From positions 724,062 through 788,061 of the forward strand of contig NZ_OBEJ01000002.1 in the NCBI RefSeq assembly GCF_900215575.1: 64,000 nt of DNA, in the 5' to 3' direction. Each line of letters starts with the position of its first letter. Within the stretch, counting starts at the first letter, position 1. Below are positions 1-9,016 of this stretch, piece after piece. This DNA is from Natronoarchaeum philippinense. Lineage in GTDB: Archaea > Halobacteriota > Halobacteria > Halobacteriales > Natronoarchaeaceae. The notes under the pieces were generated by a model that saw nothing but the letters and a program-made list of their open reading frames with translations, made no database searches and was not told the DNA's origin. The position numbers and the translations under genes are program-made.

Positions 1-476
1 TCCGCGTCGGCATCTCCGAGTTCGTCGTCAGCGACAGCGGTCAGACGCTCAAGTCCTACGGGTTGGGCTCGTGTCTCGCGGTTGCGCTGTACGACGATAG
101 CTCCGGCGTCGGCGGGCTCGCCCACATCATGCTACCGGACGGCGACACCAACGACGCCAGCGACGACAAGCCCGGAAAGTTCGCAGATACGGCGGTTCGG
201 GCGATGCTCCGCCAGATGGTCGAGAAGGGCGCGAGCTACACCGATGTCGAGGCAAAGATCGCTGGCGGCAGCGACATGTTCGACTTCGAGAGCTTCGGCG
301 ACGGCGTCGGAAATCGGAACATCGCGGCCGCACGCGAGGAGCTCGACAAGCTCGGCGTCCCGCTCGTCGCCGAGGAAGTCGGCGGCCAGCGCGGTCGTAC
401 TGTAGTGTTCGAGACCGATACCGGCGTCTTCTCGATCAAGACCGCAGACGGCGATCAGGACGACAGGGAACTGTGA
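1..476 (+). CDS. cheD: Chemoreceptor glutamine deamidase CheD (5' end outside window)
   Basis: The reading frame is open from base 3 and the start codon lies before the window. The visible part carries the CheD core: a GLGSC motif holding the catalytic Cys, followed by GLAHIMLPD with the catalytic His. CheD deamidates glutamines in chemotaxis transducers and in archaea also exchanges with CheC. The C-terminus is complete. The stop overlaps the GTG start of cheR by four bases, so the two are co-translated. The large transducer encoded just downstream on the other strand is a plausible substrate (inference). Confidence 0.93.
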   Translation, partial: RVGISEFVVSDSGQTLKSYGLGSCLAVALYDDSSGVGGLAHIMLPDGDTNDASDDKPGKFADTAVRAMLRQMVEKGASYTDVEAKIAGGSDMFDFESFGDGVGNRNIAAAREELDKLGVPLVAEEVGGQRGRTVVFETDTGVFSIKTADGDQDDREL

Positions 477-1276
477 GCGACGAGGCGTCGTTCGACCGAC
501 TGACCGCCTACATCGAGGAGAACCTCGGGTTTGCGACCAGCCACTACAACGACAGTTACCTGCAGCGACGATTCTCCTCGCGGATGCGCCGTACCGGGTC
601 CGACGACTACGCAGAGTATCTCGAACACCTCCGGGACGACCCCGACGAGGAGCGCGAACTGCTGGATACGCTCTCGATCAACGTCACCGGCTTCTTCCGG
701 AATCCGGATGTCTGGGAGGGGATACGGTCGGTGCTGCGCCGACTGTCGGAGGACTGCGACCGCATCCACGCGTGGAGCGCCGCCTGCGCCGACGGACGCG
801 AGCCCTACTCGCTCGCGATGCTCGGACTGGACGACCCGCGGACGGCAGGCGACAAGCTCTCCGTTCTTGCGACCGACATCAATCAAGCGGCGTTGGACGA
901 CGCCGCTGCGGGTGTCTACGAGAACACGCGGACGATCGATGTCGGCGAGCAGTTGACGTTCCTCTCGAACTACCACCGCTACGTCGATCAGACTGACGAC
1001 CGCTTCGAGTTACGCGACCCGGTCAAGGAGATGGTCGCGTTCGAGCGCCACGACCTGATCAACGACGAGCCAAAATCCGGCTTCGATCTGGTGGTCTGCC
1101 GGAATCTCTTCATCTACATCGACAACGAGTACAAGGAGTCGATGCTGCAGACGATCGCCGAGTCGCTTCGGCCGGGCGGGTATCTCGTCATCGGGAAGGC
1201 AGAGACGATCCCGCCGGGCGTCAAATCCGAGTTCACGATCCTCGACGGCCGGCTCCGGATCTATCGGCGGCAGTGA
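473..1276 (+). CDS. cheR: Chemotaxis protein methyltransferase CheR
   Basis: A 267-residue protein of normal CheR length. The N-terminal helical domain ends in the family motif NVTGFFRNPDVW. The SAM-binding domain follows, with AACADGREPYSLAML (an AdoMet-pocket variant with ADG where many CheRs have a TGEE-type loop), ATDINQAAL and DLVVCRNLFIYID. It methylates glutamates on transducers, opposing CheB. Translation starts at a GTG inside the cheD stop region, so coupling with cheD is expected. It converges on the transducer gene at 1315. Confidence 0.95.
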   Translation: MSDEASFDRLTAYIEENLGFATSHYNDSYLQRRFSSRMRRTGSDDYAEYLEHLRDDPDEERELLDTLSINVTGFFRNPDVWEGIRSVLRRLSEDCDRIHAWSAACADGREPYSLAMLGLDDPRTAGDKLSVLATDINQAALDDAAAGVYENTRTIDVGEQLTFLSNYHRYVDQTDDRFELRDPVKEMVAFERHDLINDEPKSGFDLVVCRNLFIYIDNEYKESMLQTIAESLRPGGYLVIGKAETIPPGVKSEFTILDGRLRIYRRQ

Positions 1277-1314
1277 GTCGAGGGGTTGCCCTCAGCGTGA
1301 GGGCCGCGGCCGCA

Positions 1315-3924
1315 TTACTTGTCGTCTGAACCCGATCCTGTCGAGCCGAAGGTGAACGCGTCGTCCGCGCGCTCCTCAGAGCGTTCCGAGTCAGCGTCCG
1401 TCGACTCGTCGGCGTCCACGGGTTCCGACCCGCCGGAGGCGCGGTCGTCCTGCTGATCCGGGCGCTCGATCGGATCGGGCGTCGCTCCGTCGTCGGAACT
1501 CTCCTGGGGCGATCCGGTCGTCAGCGCATCGAGTTCCTCGCTTGTCGCCCAGCCGTCGGCGTGATCGCCAGCCGCAGAATCGGCGTCGGTGTCGAAGCGA
1601 TCGAGCGCCGCCGAGAGCTGTGTTGCCTGCTGGGAGAGCGACGCAGCGGAGTCAGAGACTTCCGTCATCGCGGTGGTCTGTTCCTCGGCAGCGGCGGCAA
1701 CGGTCTCGGCTTCGGCGGTGGTCTCCTCGCTGATCGTCGCGGCCTCGTCGACCATGGCGACGACCTCCTGCGTCGAGGCGGCTTGCTGTTGGGTGGCCGC
1801 GCTGATCTCTTGGACGCCGTCGTTGGTCGACTGCGCGTACCCGGCGATCTCTTCGAGCGCGTCGGCGGCTTCGCGCACCGAGTCGGTGTGTTCGGTGATC
1901 TCTCTAGAGGTCGTCCGGACTTCTTCGGCCGTGTCGTCGGTTTGGGCCTTGATCTGTTCGAGTCGGCCTTCGATATCCTCTGCGGCTTCCTTGGTGTCTG
2001 CGGCCAGTTCCTTAACCTCCTCGGCGACGACGGCAAAGCCATCGCCGGACTCGCCGCTGCCCGAGCGGGAGGCCTCGATGTTGGCGTTGAGCGCGAGCAT
2101 GTTGGTCTGCTCGGCGACCTCGGTGATGAACTCCAGCAGGTCGTCGATCTGGGCGACTTCCTCTTGGAGTTGCTCGATCTCGGCGACGGCTTCCTCGCTC
2201 TCGGCTTCGATCGCGTTCATCCCCTCGATCGCCTGCTGGGCTGCTTCACGGCCAGATCGTCCGGTTTCGGCGGTCTGAGCAGCGATGTCGGCGACCTCGT
2301 TCGAGGAGGCGGCGATCTGCTCGGTCGTCGTCGAGAGGTCGTTCATCTCGGCGGAAACGGCCTGTAGCGAGTTGTTCTGGCGCTCGGCGCCGTCGGAAAT
2401 CTCTTGGATCGACTCAGTTACTTGCGCGCTGGCAGAACGAACTTCCTCGCTGGAGGCGGTCACCTGCTCGCTGGCGCTGGCGACCTCGCCCGCGAACGCC
2501 TTCAGCCGGTCGGTCGTCGCTTCGAGTTCGCCCAGCATCTCGTTGAACGTCCGGCCGATCTGGGCCATCGACTCGTTGTCGCTCTCGGGGTCCATGCGCG
2601 CGGTGAGGTCGCCGCCCGCAGCGGATTCCATGACTTGCTGGTACTCCTCGGCCTTGGTTTCGAGATGGTCGTTCATCCGCTCGGTCTCGGCACGAGCCTG
2701 TTCTGCCTCCTTCCGCGCGCTCTGGGCGTCTTGGATCTGCGTTCGGAGCGCATCGCGCATGTTGGCGAAGCCGTCGTAGAGGCGCCCGATGCTGTCGATG
2801 CGGTTGGTCTCGAACTCGACATCGAGATTGCCCGATTCCATCGCTTCGGTCTTGGTCGTCAGACGGTCGATCGCGACGGCGGTGTTCCGACCGAGCACCG
2901 CCCCGACCAGCCCGATCAACAGCACGACCACGCCAGTGATCCAGACGCCGTACGTCGAGACGGCGTCGACGAACCCGTAGGCCTCGCTGACCGGCTCGTG
3001 GACGAGAACGACCCAGCCTGTCCCCTCGACCTGTGCTGAGCCGACCACGTACGATTCGTCGGGGAAACTGTATATGTCGCTGGCCAGCACCCCTTGCGGA
3101 CTCTCGTCGATCTGCTGTGCCTGCGGGTTCGCCGGGGCGGTCGCCCGCGCAGCAGCGATGGGGTCGCCGTTGCCGTCGTAGGCGTCGAGGAACAGCTGAT
3201 TTTCGGCGCCGAAGTAGATGTCGTCGAGAATCACGCGGTCGTTGGAACCGACGACGATCGTCGTCGTGGTGTCGCCCGCGGTCTGGAAGTTCGCCGAGTA
3301 CGACGAGAGATCGACCGTGTAGATGATCGCGTGTTCGGGATCGTCGGCCACCTGTCGGACGTAGGAGACGGCGGGTGTTCCAGTTGCGTCGTCGTCACCG
3401 ATCTTGTAGGGGCTGGTCACGTAGGGTTCGTCAGCCGATAGATCCCCACGGATCACCTGTCTGTCCGCTTCGGGGATGCTGAGCGACGCGAGCGTCGAGC
3501 CGTTCTCGCCGGCCGCAGTCGATCCGGCGGTGCTGGCCGATATTTGGCCCGTCTCGACGTTGACGTAGTAGATCTCGTGTGCATAGCCGGTCCCGTCGGC
3601 GCGGCTGTTGAGTTGGTCTTGCCGGTTATCCAGATACTGGGCGATGCGCTCGGCATCGCCGGATGTCACGATATCGGAGTCGGCCATCGTTCCGACGATC
3701 AGCCGTTGCTTGTCGTCCCACGATTCGACTGCGCTCGCCTCTTGGGCGGCCATCGTCGCGTAATCCTCGTTCGCGTCCGCCGCGACGCCGGATTCGATTG
3801 CTTGGGTCGCCGTGATTCCGATGCCACCGACCAACAGACCGAGCGCGAGCAGCGCGATGCCGAACTTAGCCGCGTAGCTCCGCCTGATAACACGCGGTAC
3901 AATATGACGTACCTTCCCTAGCAT
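1315..3924 (-). CDS. Methyl-accepting chemotaxis transducer (Htr-type)
   Basis: An 869-residue membrane transducer. TM1 is about residues 21-43, then an extracytoplasmic sensor of about 280 residues (Cache-like by layout), then TM2 about 322-344. HAMP segments follow at about 345-480. The coiled-coil signalling domain has the conserved hairpin tip near residue 615 (EQTNMLALNANIEASRSG, then GDGFAVVAEEVKELA). The tail is acidic and Ser-rich. The tip motif is the binding site of CheA/CheW. The ligand cannot be told from sequence. The adjacent cheD-cheR pair fits modification of this receptor. A TATA-like element at 3945-3953 lies about 25 bases upstream. Confidence 0.93.
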   Translation of the reverse strand: MLGKVRHIVPRVIRRSYAAKFGIALLALGLLVGGIGITATQAIESGVAADANEDYATMAAQEASAVESWDDKQRLIVGTMADSDIVTSGDAERIAQYLDNRQDQLNSRADGTGYAHEIYYVNVETGQISASTAGSTAAGENGSTLASLSIPEADRQVIRGDLSADEPYVTSPYKIGDDDATGTPAVSYVRQVADDPEHAIIYTVDLSSYSANFQTAGDTTTTIVVGSNDRVILDDIYFGAENQLFLDAYDGNGDPIAAARATAPANPQAQQIDESPQGVLASDIYSFPDESYVVGSAQVEGTGWVVLVHEPVSEAYGFVDAVSTYGVWITGVVVLLIGLVGAVLGRNTAVAIDRLTTKTEAMESGNLDVEFETNRIDSIGRLYDGFANMRDALRTQIQDAQSARKEAEQARAETERMNDHLETKAEEYQQVMESAAGGDLTARMDPESDNESMAQIGRTFNEMLGELEATTDRLKAFAGEVASASEQVTASSEEVRSASAQVTESIQEISDGAERQNNSLQAVSAEMNDLSTTTEQIAASSNEVADIAAQTAETGRSGREAAQQAIEGMNAIEAESEEAVAEIEQLQEEVAQIDDLLEFITEVAEQTNMLALNANIEASRSGSGESGDGFAVVAEEVKELAADTKEAAEDIEGRLEQIKAQTDDTAEEVRTTSREITEHTDSVREAADALEEIAGYAQSTNDGVQEISAATQQQAASTQEVVAMVDEAATISEETTAEAETVAAAAEEQTTAMTEVSDSAASLSQQATQLSAALDRFDTDADSAAGDHADGWATSEELDALTTGSPQESSDDGATPDPIERPDQQDDRASGGSEPVDADESTDADSERSEERADDAFTFGSTGSGSDDK

Positions 3925-3943
3925 ATCAGTTGAGACAGAAGAT

Positions 3944-3954
3944 TAATATAAAGT
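3944..3954 (-). promoter_or_regulatory. TATA box of the transducer gene
   Basis: On the minus strand this AT-rich stretch reads roughly ctttatatta, 21-30 bases upstream of the ATG. That is the spacing of a haloarchaeal promoter with a very short leader. The rest of 3955-4070 is AT-rich with no gene seen. Confidence 0.55.
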
Positions 3955-4105
3955 AACTTGGTATTCCGAATAATCGAAGATTTATTATAGAGTTTTGATA
4001 CTTGATGAATGAGTTCCTCCAGCATTTTGAGCGCCGGTTCGAGCCGCGGCGCGACCGCCCGAGTTGGCAATTGTTAAGCGCTGGTGAGGGAAACACCCCT
4101 CTACG

Positions 4106-5275
4106 ATGGCGACGCCACTCTCTACGCCCGGCCCGACACTCGGAGTCGTCGGCGGCGGACAGCTCGGACGGATGCTTGCGGAGGCTGCCGGCCCGCTCGG
4201 GATCGAACTCGTCGTGCTCGATCCCACGCCGGAGTGTCCGGCCTCTCCGGTCTGTCGGGATCAGATTGTCGGGGAGTTCGACGACGACGAAGCGGTCCGC
4301 GAACTCGCCGAACGGTCGGACTTCCTGACCTTCGAGATCGAGCTAGCCGATCCCGAACTGCTCGAACGCGTCCAAGAGGAGACCGGCGTTCCGGTTCATC
4401 CCTCGCCGGACACGCTCCGGATGATCCAAGACAAGCTCGTCCAGAAGGACGCGCTGACCGACGCCGGCATTCCGGTTCCCGAGTACCGAGCGGTCGACGA
4501 CGCCGACGAGCTGCGCGACGCCCTCGACGAGCTGGGTTCCCCGGCGATGGTGAAAGCCCGAGAGGGCGGCTACGACGGCCGCGGGAACGCCCCGATCGAA
4601 TCGCCCGAGGACGCCGAAGCCGTGCTCGACGAGATCGGCGGCGCGGCGATGGTCGAGGCGTTCGTGGAGTACGAGCGCGAACTGTCGGTCATCGGCGTCA
4701 AGGGCGCCGACGGCGTCGCGACGTTCCCCGCCGGCGAGAACGTCCACCGCGAGGAGATCCTCCGGGAAACGGTCGTGCCCGCGCGTGCCGACGAGGACGT
4801 GCGCCGACGCGCACAGGAGGTCGCCACCGACGTTCTCGAACTGATGGACGGCCGGGGCGTCTACGGCATCGAGCTGTTTCAGGGACCCGACGACGAGATT
4901 CTGGTCAACGAGATCGCGCCGCGGCCCCACAACTCTGGCCACTGGACGATCGAAGGTGCAGTCACATCGCAGTTCGAACAGCACGTGCGCGCGGTGACCG
5001 GCCGTCCGCTCGGCGCGACCGACCGCCGGTCGCCGACCGTGATGACGAACCTACTGGGCGATGTCGAGGAGACCCAACCCGCCGCGCTCCGCGGCGTCGA
5101 GGAGATTCTGGGGACCTCGCGCGCCGCGCTCCACTGGTACGGCAAGCGCGACGCTCGCCCGCTGCGGAAGATGGGCCACGTCACGCTGACCGGCGCGGAC
5201 GACGCCGACGTGGAGGACCTGCTCGCACGGGTTCGCGGGCTCCGCGATTCTGCCACGTTCGTCGGACAGGACTGA
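4106..5275 (+). CDS. purK: 5-(carboxyamino)imidazole ribonucleotide synthase PurK
   Basis: A 389-residue ATP-grasp enzyme that carboxylates AIR to N5-CAIR with ATP and bicarbonate in de novo purine synthesis. The N-terminal nucleotide fold shows VVGGGQLGRMLAEAA near residues 14-28. The ATP-grasp core includes MVKAREGGYDGRGN and the C-terminal metal/ATP site NEIAPRPHNSGHWTIEGA, both typical of PurK. purE follows about 100 bases downstream on the same strand, the usual pairing. TATA-like tgttaag at about 4073 is some 30 bases upstream of the ATG. Confidence 0.96.
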   Translation: MATPLSTPGPTLGVVGGGQLGRMLAEAAGPLGIELVVLDPTPECPASPVCRDQIVGEFDDDEAVRELAERSDFLTFEIELADPELLERVQEETGVPVHPSPDTLRMIQDKLVQKDALTDAGIPVPEYRAVDDADELRDALDELGSPAMVKAREGGYDGRGNAPIESPEDAEAVLDEIGGAAMVEAFVEYERELSVIGVKGADGVATFPAGENVHREEILRETVVPARADEDVRRRAQEVATDVLELMDGRGVYGIELFQGPDDEILVNEIAPRPHNSGHWTIEGAVTSQFEQHVRAVTGRPLGATDRRSPTVMTNLLGDVEETQPAALRGVEEILGTSRAALHWYGKRDARPLRKMGHVTLTGADDADVEDLLARVRGLRDSATFVGQD

Positions 5276-5374
5276 CGCCGACGAGCACTCGTCGGACCGG
5301 GCACTCTTCGGGTCGGGCAGTGGCGTCAATCCGAACCCAAAACGTACATTGATCGGTTGGCCGTCGTTCCGAGC

Positions 5375-6022
5375 ATGACGGGATCTGCAGAAGTGGATTC
5401 GCTGATCGAGGAGCTACACGCACAGGCCGAACAGGACCGCGACCCCGAGGCCACGCCCGACGTGGGCATCATCATGGGGAGCGACTCGGATCTCGATGTG
5501 ATGGCCGGCAGTGAGGACGGCCGCGCCGGCGCCTACGACGCGTTCGTCGAAGAGTTGGGCTTCGAGGAACAGACCGACTACGACGATCCGCCGGAGAGCC
5601 GCTTTACGTTCGAGACGTTCGTCGTCTCTGCCCACCGGACGCCCGAACTGATGTACGCCTACGGCGAGACCGCCGCCGACCGCGGCATCGACGTGCTCAT
5701 CGCAGGCGCGGGCGGGAAGTCCGCCGACTTACCGAACATGACGGCCTCGATCGCGTACCCGCTGCCGGTGATCGGCGTCCCCGTCCAAGAGAAGTCAGTC
5801 GATTCTGTGATCGGGATGCCCACCGGCGCGCCGCTGGTCGCCGTCGACGCCGGGAAGTCCTTTAACGCCGCACTGTCGGCAGCGCAGATCCTCGCTCGCG
5901 AGCACGACGAGCTCCGCGATCGCCTCGTAGAGTACCACGAGAACCTGCAGGACGATGTCGGCGTCGTTTCGCGAGACCTCCACGAACTCGGGACGCCCGA
6001 GTTTCGGGAGCGCCGGGAGTAA
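5375..6022 (+). CDS. purE: N5-carboxyaminoimidazole ribonucleotide mutase PurE
   Basis: The start is placed at ATG 5375 rather than the upstream in-frame TTG at 5357. It gives 215 residues, longer than the usual 160-170. The family motifs are IIMGSDSDLDVM and SAHRTPELMYAY, followed by IAGAGGKSADLPNM and PVIGVPV. The extra length comes from a roughly 35-residue acidic insertion between the first two motifs plus an N-terminal extension. The enzyme converts N5-CAIR to CAIR, directly after PurK. Confidence 0.95.
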   Translation: MTGSAEVDSLIEELHAQAEQDRDPEATPDVGIIMGSDSDLDVMAGSEDGRAGAYDAFVEELGFEEQTDYDDPPESRFTFETFVVSAHRTPELMYAYGETAADRGIDVLIAGAGGKSADLPNMTASIAYPLPVIGVPVQEKSVDSVIGMPTGAPLVAVDAGKSFNAALSAAQILAREHDELRDRLVEYHENLQDDVGVVSRDLHELGTPEFRERRE

Positions 6023-6097
6023 CGCGCGACGACACCTACGGGTGCGCTGCGAGTCGGCTCTGGTGACGTGTTTGCGGGCCGAAACGCAAGAATCAAC

Positions 6098-6107
6098 CCT
6101 TATATGG
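6098..6107 (+). promoter_or_regulatory. Probable TATA box of the complex I operon
   Basis: The sequence around cttatatgg lies about 40 bases upstream of the nuoA ATG, in the otherwise GC-rich gap after purE. It is the only good promoter candidate ahead of nuoA-I. Confidence 0.5.
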
Positions 6108-6145
6108 GTGCGTTCCCAACCTCCGAACGTCACGGAGAATATCGC

Positions 6146-6553
6146 ATGTCATGGATAGCAGTCGGCGCGTTGGCGCTGGTAGCCGTTCTGGTACCGCTCG
6201 GGATGATAGCGGTATCGTGGCTGCTGCGGCCGACCGTGCCGGAAGACAGTAAACGCGCCACCTACGAGAGCGGCGAGATCCCGACAGGGGGGACGCAGAT
6301 CCGTTTTAACATCCAGTACTACATGGTCGCGCTCCTGTTTCTCGTATTCGACGTCGAGACCGTGTTCGTCTTCCCCTGGACGATCGTCTACCAGTCGGTG
6401 ATCGAGGACTTCGGACTCGTCCGTGCCCTCGTCCCGATGCTGGTGTTCATCGGTACGCTCGTCGTCGGTCTCGTCTGGGCCTGGCGCAACGGCGCAGTCA
6501 AATGGGCCCGCAGCGTGCGGGTCGCAGACCCCTCAGGAAACGTTGAACAATGA
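6146..6553 (+). CDS. nuoA: Complex I subunit A (NuoA/NdhC family)
   Basis: The start is set at ATG 6146, giving MSWIAVGALALV, because the upstream in-frame extension is hydrophilic and lies inside the promoter region. The 135-residue protein has three membrane segments and the family signature KRATYESGEIPTGG followed by FNIQYYMVALLFLVFDVETVFVFPW. NuoA is a small membrane subunit next to the quinone tunnel. The stop overlaps the nuoB start by four bases. Confidence 0.94.
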   Translation: MSWIAVGALALVAVLVPLGMIAVSWLLRPTVPEDSKRATYESGEIPTGGTQIRFNIQYYMVALLFLVFDVETVFVFPWTIVYQSVIEDFGLVRALVPMLVFIGTLVVGLVWAWRNGAVKWARSVRVADPSGNVEQ

Positions 6554-7257
6554 GTAGCGACACACCACGGGAAGCAATCACCGGGAGTACAGACCCGCTA
6601 ACAGAGACGCGCGAAGCGCGTATGGGGTCGGGCACCGACGACCGCTTCAACTCGAAGCTCCGCGAGGCGTTCGGCGCATCGCCCTTCATCCTCACCAAGT
6701 TCGACTCCTTTATGAACTGGGTGCGGGGCTCCTCGATGTTCATGCTCCAGTTCGGGATCGCGTGCTGCAGCATCGAGATGATGCACACGTACGCGGTCAA
6801 GCACGACCTCGACCGTTTCGGCTCCGGCGTCCCCCGCGCCTCGCCGCGGCAGGCGGACGTGATGATCGTCCCCGGGACGATCGTCTCGAAGTTCGCCCCG
6901 CGGATGAAGCGCGTCTACGACCAGATGCCCGAACCCAAGTTCGTCGTCGGAATGGGCTCGTGTACGATCTCCGGCGGCCCGTTCCAAGAAGGGTACAACG
7001 TCATCAAGGGCGCGGAGGAAGTCATTCCGGTCGACATCCAGATTCCCGGCTGCCCGCCCCGACCCGAGGCGCTGGTCTACGGCGTCGTCAAGCTCCAAGA
7101 GCGCGTCGCCAACGGCGAGTCCTCGCCGGTCGTCGTCAAGCCCTACGAGCTCGAACAGTTCGGCGACCTCGAACGCGACGAGATCGTCGACCAACTGGCC
7201 GATCAGATCGACGAAGAGGATCTCGTGATGCGGTACAACTGGGCTGATTCGCCATGA
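6550..7257 (+). CDS. nuoB: Complex I subunit B (NuoB, cluster N2)
   Basis: A 235-residue peripheral-arm subunit that carries the last 4Fe-4S cluster (N2) before quinone. The ligands are visible: CCSIEMMH, GMGSCTISGG and PGCPPRPEAL. The acidic N-terminal extension of about 45 residues is typical for haloarchaea. An ATG overlaps its stop codon and opens a 28-codon mini-ORF leading into nuoCD. Confidence 0.96.
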   Translation: MSSDTPREAITGSTDPLTETREARMGSGTDDRFNSKLREAFGASPFILTKFDSFMNWVRGSSMFMLQFGIACCSIEMMHTYAVKHDLDRFGSGVPRASPRQADVMIVPGTIVSKFAPRMKRVYDQMPEPKFVVGMGSCTISGGPFQEGYNVIKGAEEVIPVDIQIPGCPPRPEALVYGVVKLQERVANGESSPVVVKPYELEQFGDLERDEIVDQLADQIDEEDLVMRYNWADSP

Positions 7258-7340
7258 CTACGCTAAGACGTTCCTGCTCGCTACGCTGCGCGGGCTGCGA
7301 CTCATCTACTCACACTCGACACCGGAGGTGGCTCGCGTGA
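7254..7340 (+). other. Bridging mini-ORF between nuoB and nuoCD
   Basis: An ATG at 7254 overlaps the nuoB stop, and the frame runs 28 codons to a TGA at 7338-7340 that overlaps the nuoCD GTG at 7337. The end of the frame reads through the Shine-Dalgarno ggaggtg as R-R-W. It may be a device for ribosome transit (termination and reinitiation at both ends) rather than a functional peptide. No family is recognised. Confidence 0.35.
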
Positions 7341-9016
7341 GCCGCTCCGAGCTCCCCGACACGCCCGAGGTCGGCGTCGACGAGGGCGAAGTCGACTACG
7401 ACGCGCTCGAATCGCTGCTCGGCGAGTACGTCCTCGAACGCGAGGATCACATCAACGCCGGCGGGTTCGTCATTCGCCCCGACGACGTGCAGGATGTCCT
7501 CTCGACGCTGCGCGAGGAGGCCGGCTTCGACCATCTCTCGACGGTCACCGCCCAGCAGTACGAGGATCGCTACGAGTCGATCTACCACCTCAAGAAGTAC
7601 GACGATCCGACCCAAGAGGTCAACGTCATCGTGCCGACGACGACCGAAAACCCCGTCAGTCAAAGTGGGGCGCCGGTGTTCCGCACCGCCGACTGGCACG
7701 AGCGTGAAGCCTACGACCTCGTCGGGATCGAGTACGAGGACCACCCCGACCTGCGTCGCATTCTGCTGCCCGAGACGTGGACGGGCCATCCCCTCGGCGG
7801 CGACTACGACCAGACCAAACCGCAGATCGTCTCGCTGACCGAACACGCCAATCCGCTGCAGGAAGACCACCGGGTCGAAGGCGAGGGGACGGACACGATG
7901 TTCCTCAACATCGGCCCCCACCACCCCGCGACCCACGGTGTGCTCCACCTCGAAACCGTGCTCGACGGCGAGCAGGTACTCGATGTCGATCCGGATATCG
8001 GCTATCTGCACCGCTGCGAGGAGCAGATGTGCCAGCAGGGCACCTACCGCCACCAGATCATGCCCTACCCCGACCGGTGGGACTACATCTCGGCTGGCCT
8101 GCTCAACGAGTGGGCGTACGCACGCACGGCCGAGGACCTCGCTGACCTCGACGTGCCCGAGTACGCACAGATCATCCGGACGATGAGCGCCGAGCTGTGC
8201 CGGATCGCCTCGCACCTGCTCGCGCTGGCGACGTTCGCGCTGGACATCAACGGCGACTTCACCGCGACGTTCATGTACGCGATCCGCGAGCGCGAGAAGG
8301 CCCAGAACATCCTCGAAGACCTCACCGGTCAGCGCCTGATGTTCAACTACTTCCGGCTCGGCGGCGTCGCGTGGGACCTGCCCGAACCCCGCGAGGAGTT
8401 CTTCGACAAGATCCGCGATTACCTCAACGAGCTGCCCGAGGCCTCCGAGGAGTTCCACAACCTGCTGACGAACAACGAGATTCTGCAGGCCCGGACGGTC
8501 AACACGGGCATTCTCGAGCCCGAGGCCGCAAAGCAGTACGGCGCGACCGGACCGGTCGCCCGCGGCTCCGGCGTCGACTACGACCTCCGGCGGGACGACC
8601 CCTACGGCTACTACGACGAGCTCGACTGGGACGTTATCGTCGAGGACGGCTGCGACAACTTCTCGCGCCTGCTCGTCCGCATGCGCGAAGTCGAGGAGTC
8701 GGCCAAGATCATCGACCAGTGTGTCGACCTGCTCGAAGACTGGCCCGAGGACGACCGCGAGATCCAGAGCAACGTCCCGCGGACGATCAAGCCCGACCCC
8801 GACACCGAAATCTACCGCGCTGTCGAAGGTGCGAAGGGCGAACTCGGCATCTACATCCGCGCCGACGGCACCGACAAGCCCGGCCGGTTCAAGATCCGCA
8901 GCCCGTGCTTCTCGAACCTGCAGACGCTGCCGGAGATGGCCGAAGGCGAGTACATCGCCGACCTGATCGCCTCGCTCGGTAGCCTCGACATCGTGCTCGG
9001 AGAGGTGGATCGATGA
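7337..9016 (+). CDS. nuoCD: Complex I fused subunit CD (NuoCD)
   Basis: The GTG at 7337 is preferred to the GTG at 7328 because ggaggtg (7324-7330) sits six bases before it, giving about 559 residues. The N-terminal third is the 30-kDa NuoC domain (ADWHEREAYDLVGIEYEDHPDLRRILLPE). From about residue 190 it is the 49-kDa NuoD domain, with GPHHPATHGVLH (the quinone-site His region), GYLHRCEEQM and a C-terminal KIRSPCFSNLQ. The C-D fusion is usual in haloarchaea. The stop overlaps nuoH. Confidence 0.95.
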   Translation: MSRSELPDTPEVGVDEGEVDYDALESLLGEYVLEREDHINAGGFVIRPDDVQDVLSTLREEAGFDHLSTVTAQQYEDRYESIYHLKKYDDPTQEVNVIVPTTTENPVSQSGAPVFRTADWHEREAYDLVGIEYEDHPDLRRILLPETWTGHPLGGDYDQTKPQIVSLTEHANPLQEDHRVEGEGTDTMFLNIGPHHPATHGVLHLETVLDGEQVLDVDPDIGYLHRCEEQMCQQGTYRHQIMPYPDRWDYISAGLLNEWAYARTAEDLADLDVPEYAQIIRTMSAELCRIASHLLALATFALDINGDFTATFMYAIREREKAQNILEDLTGQRLMFNYFRLGGVAWDLPEPREEFFDKIRDYLNELPEASEEFHNLLTNNEILQARTVNTGILEPEAAKQYGATGPVARGSGVDYDLRRDDPYGYYDELDWDVIVEDGCDNFSRLLVRMREVEESAKIIDQCVDLLEDWPEDDREIQSNVPRTIKPDPDTEIYRAVEGAKGELGIYIRADGTDKPGRFKIRSPCFSNLQTLPEMAEGEYIADLIASLGSLDIVLGEVDR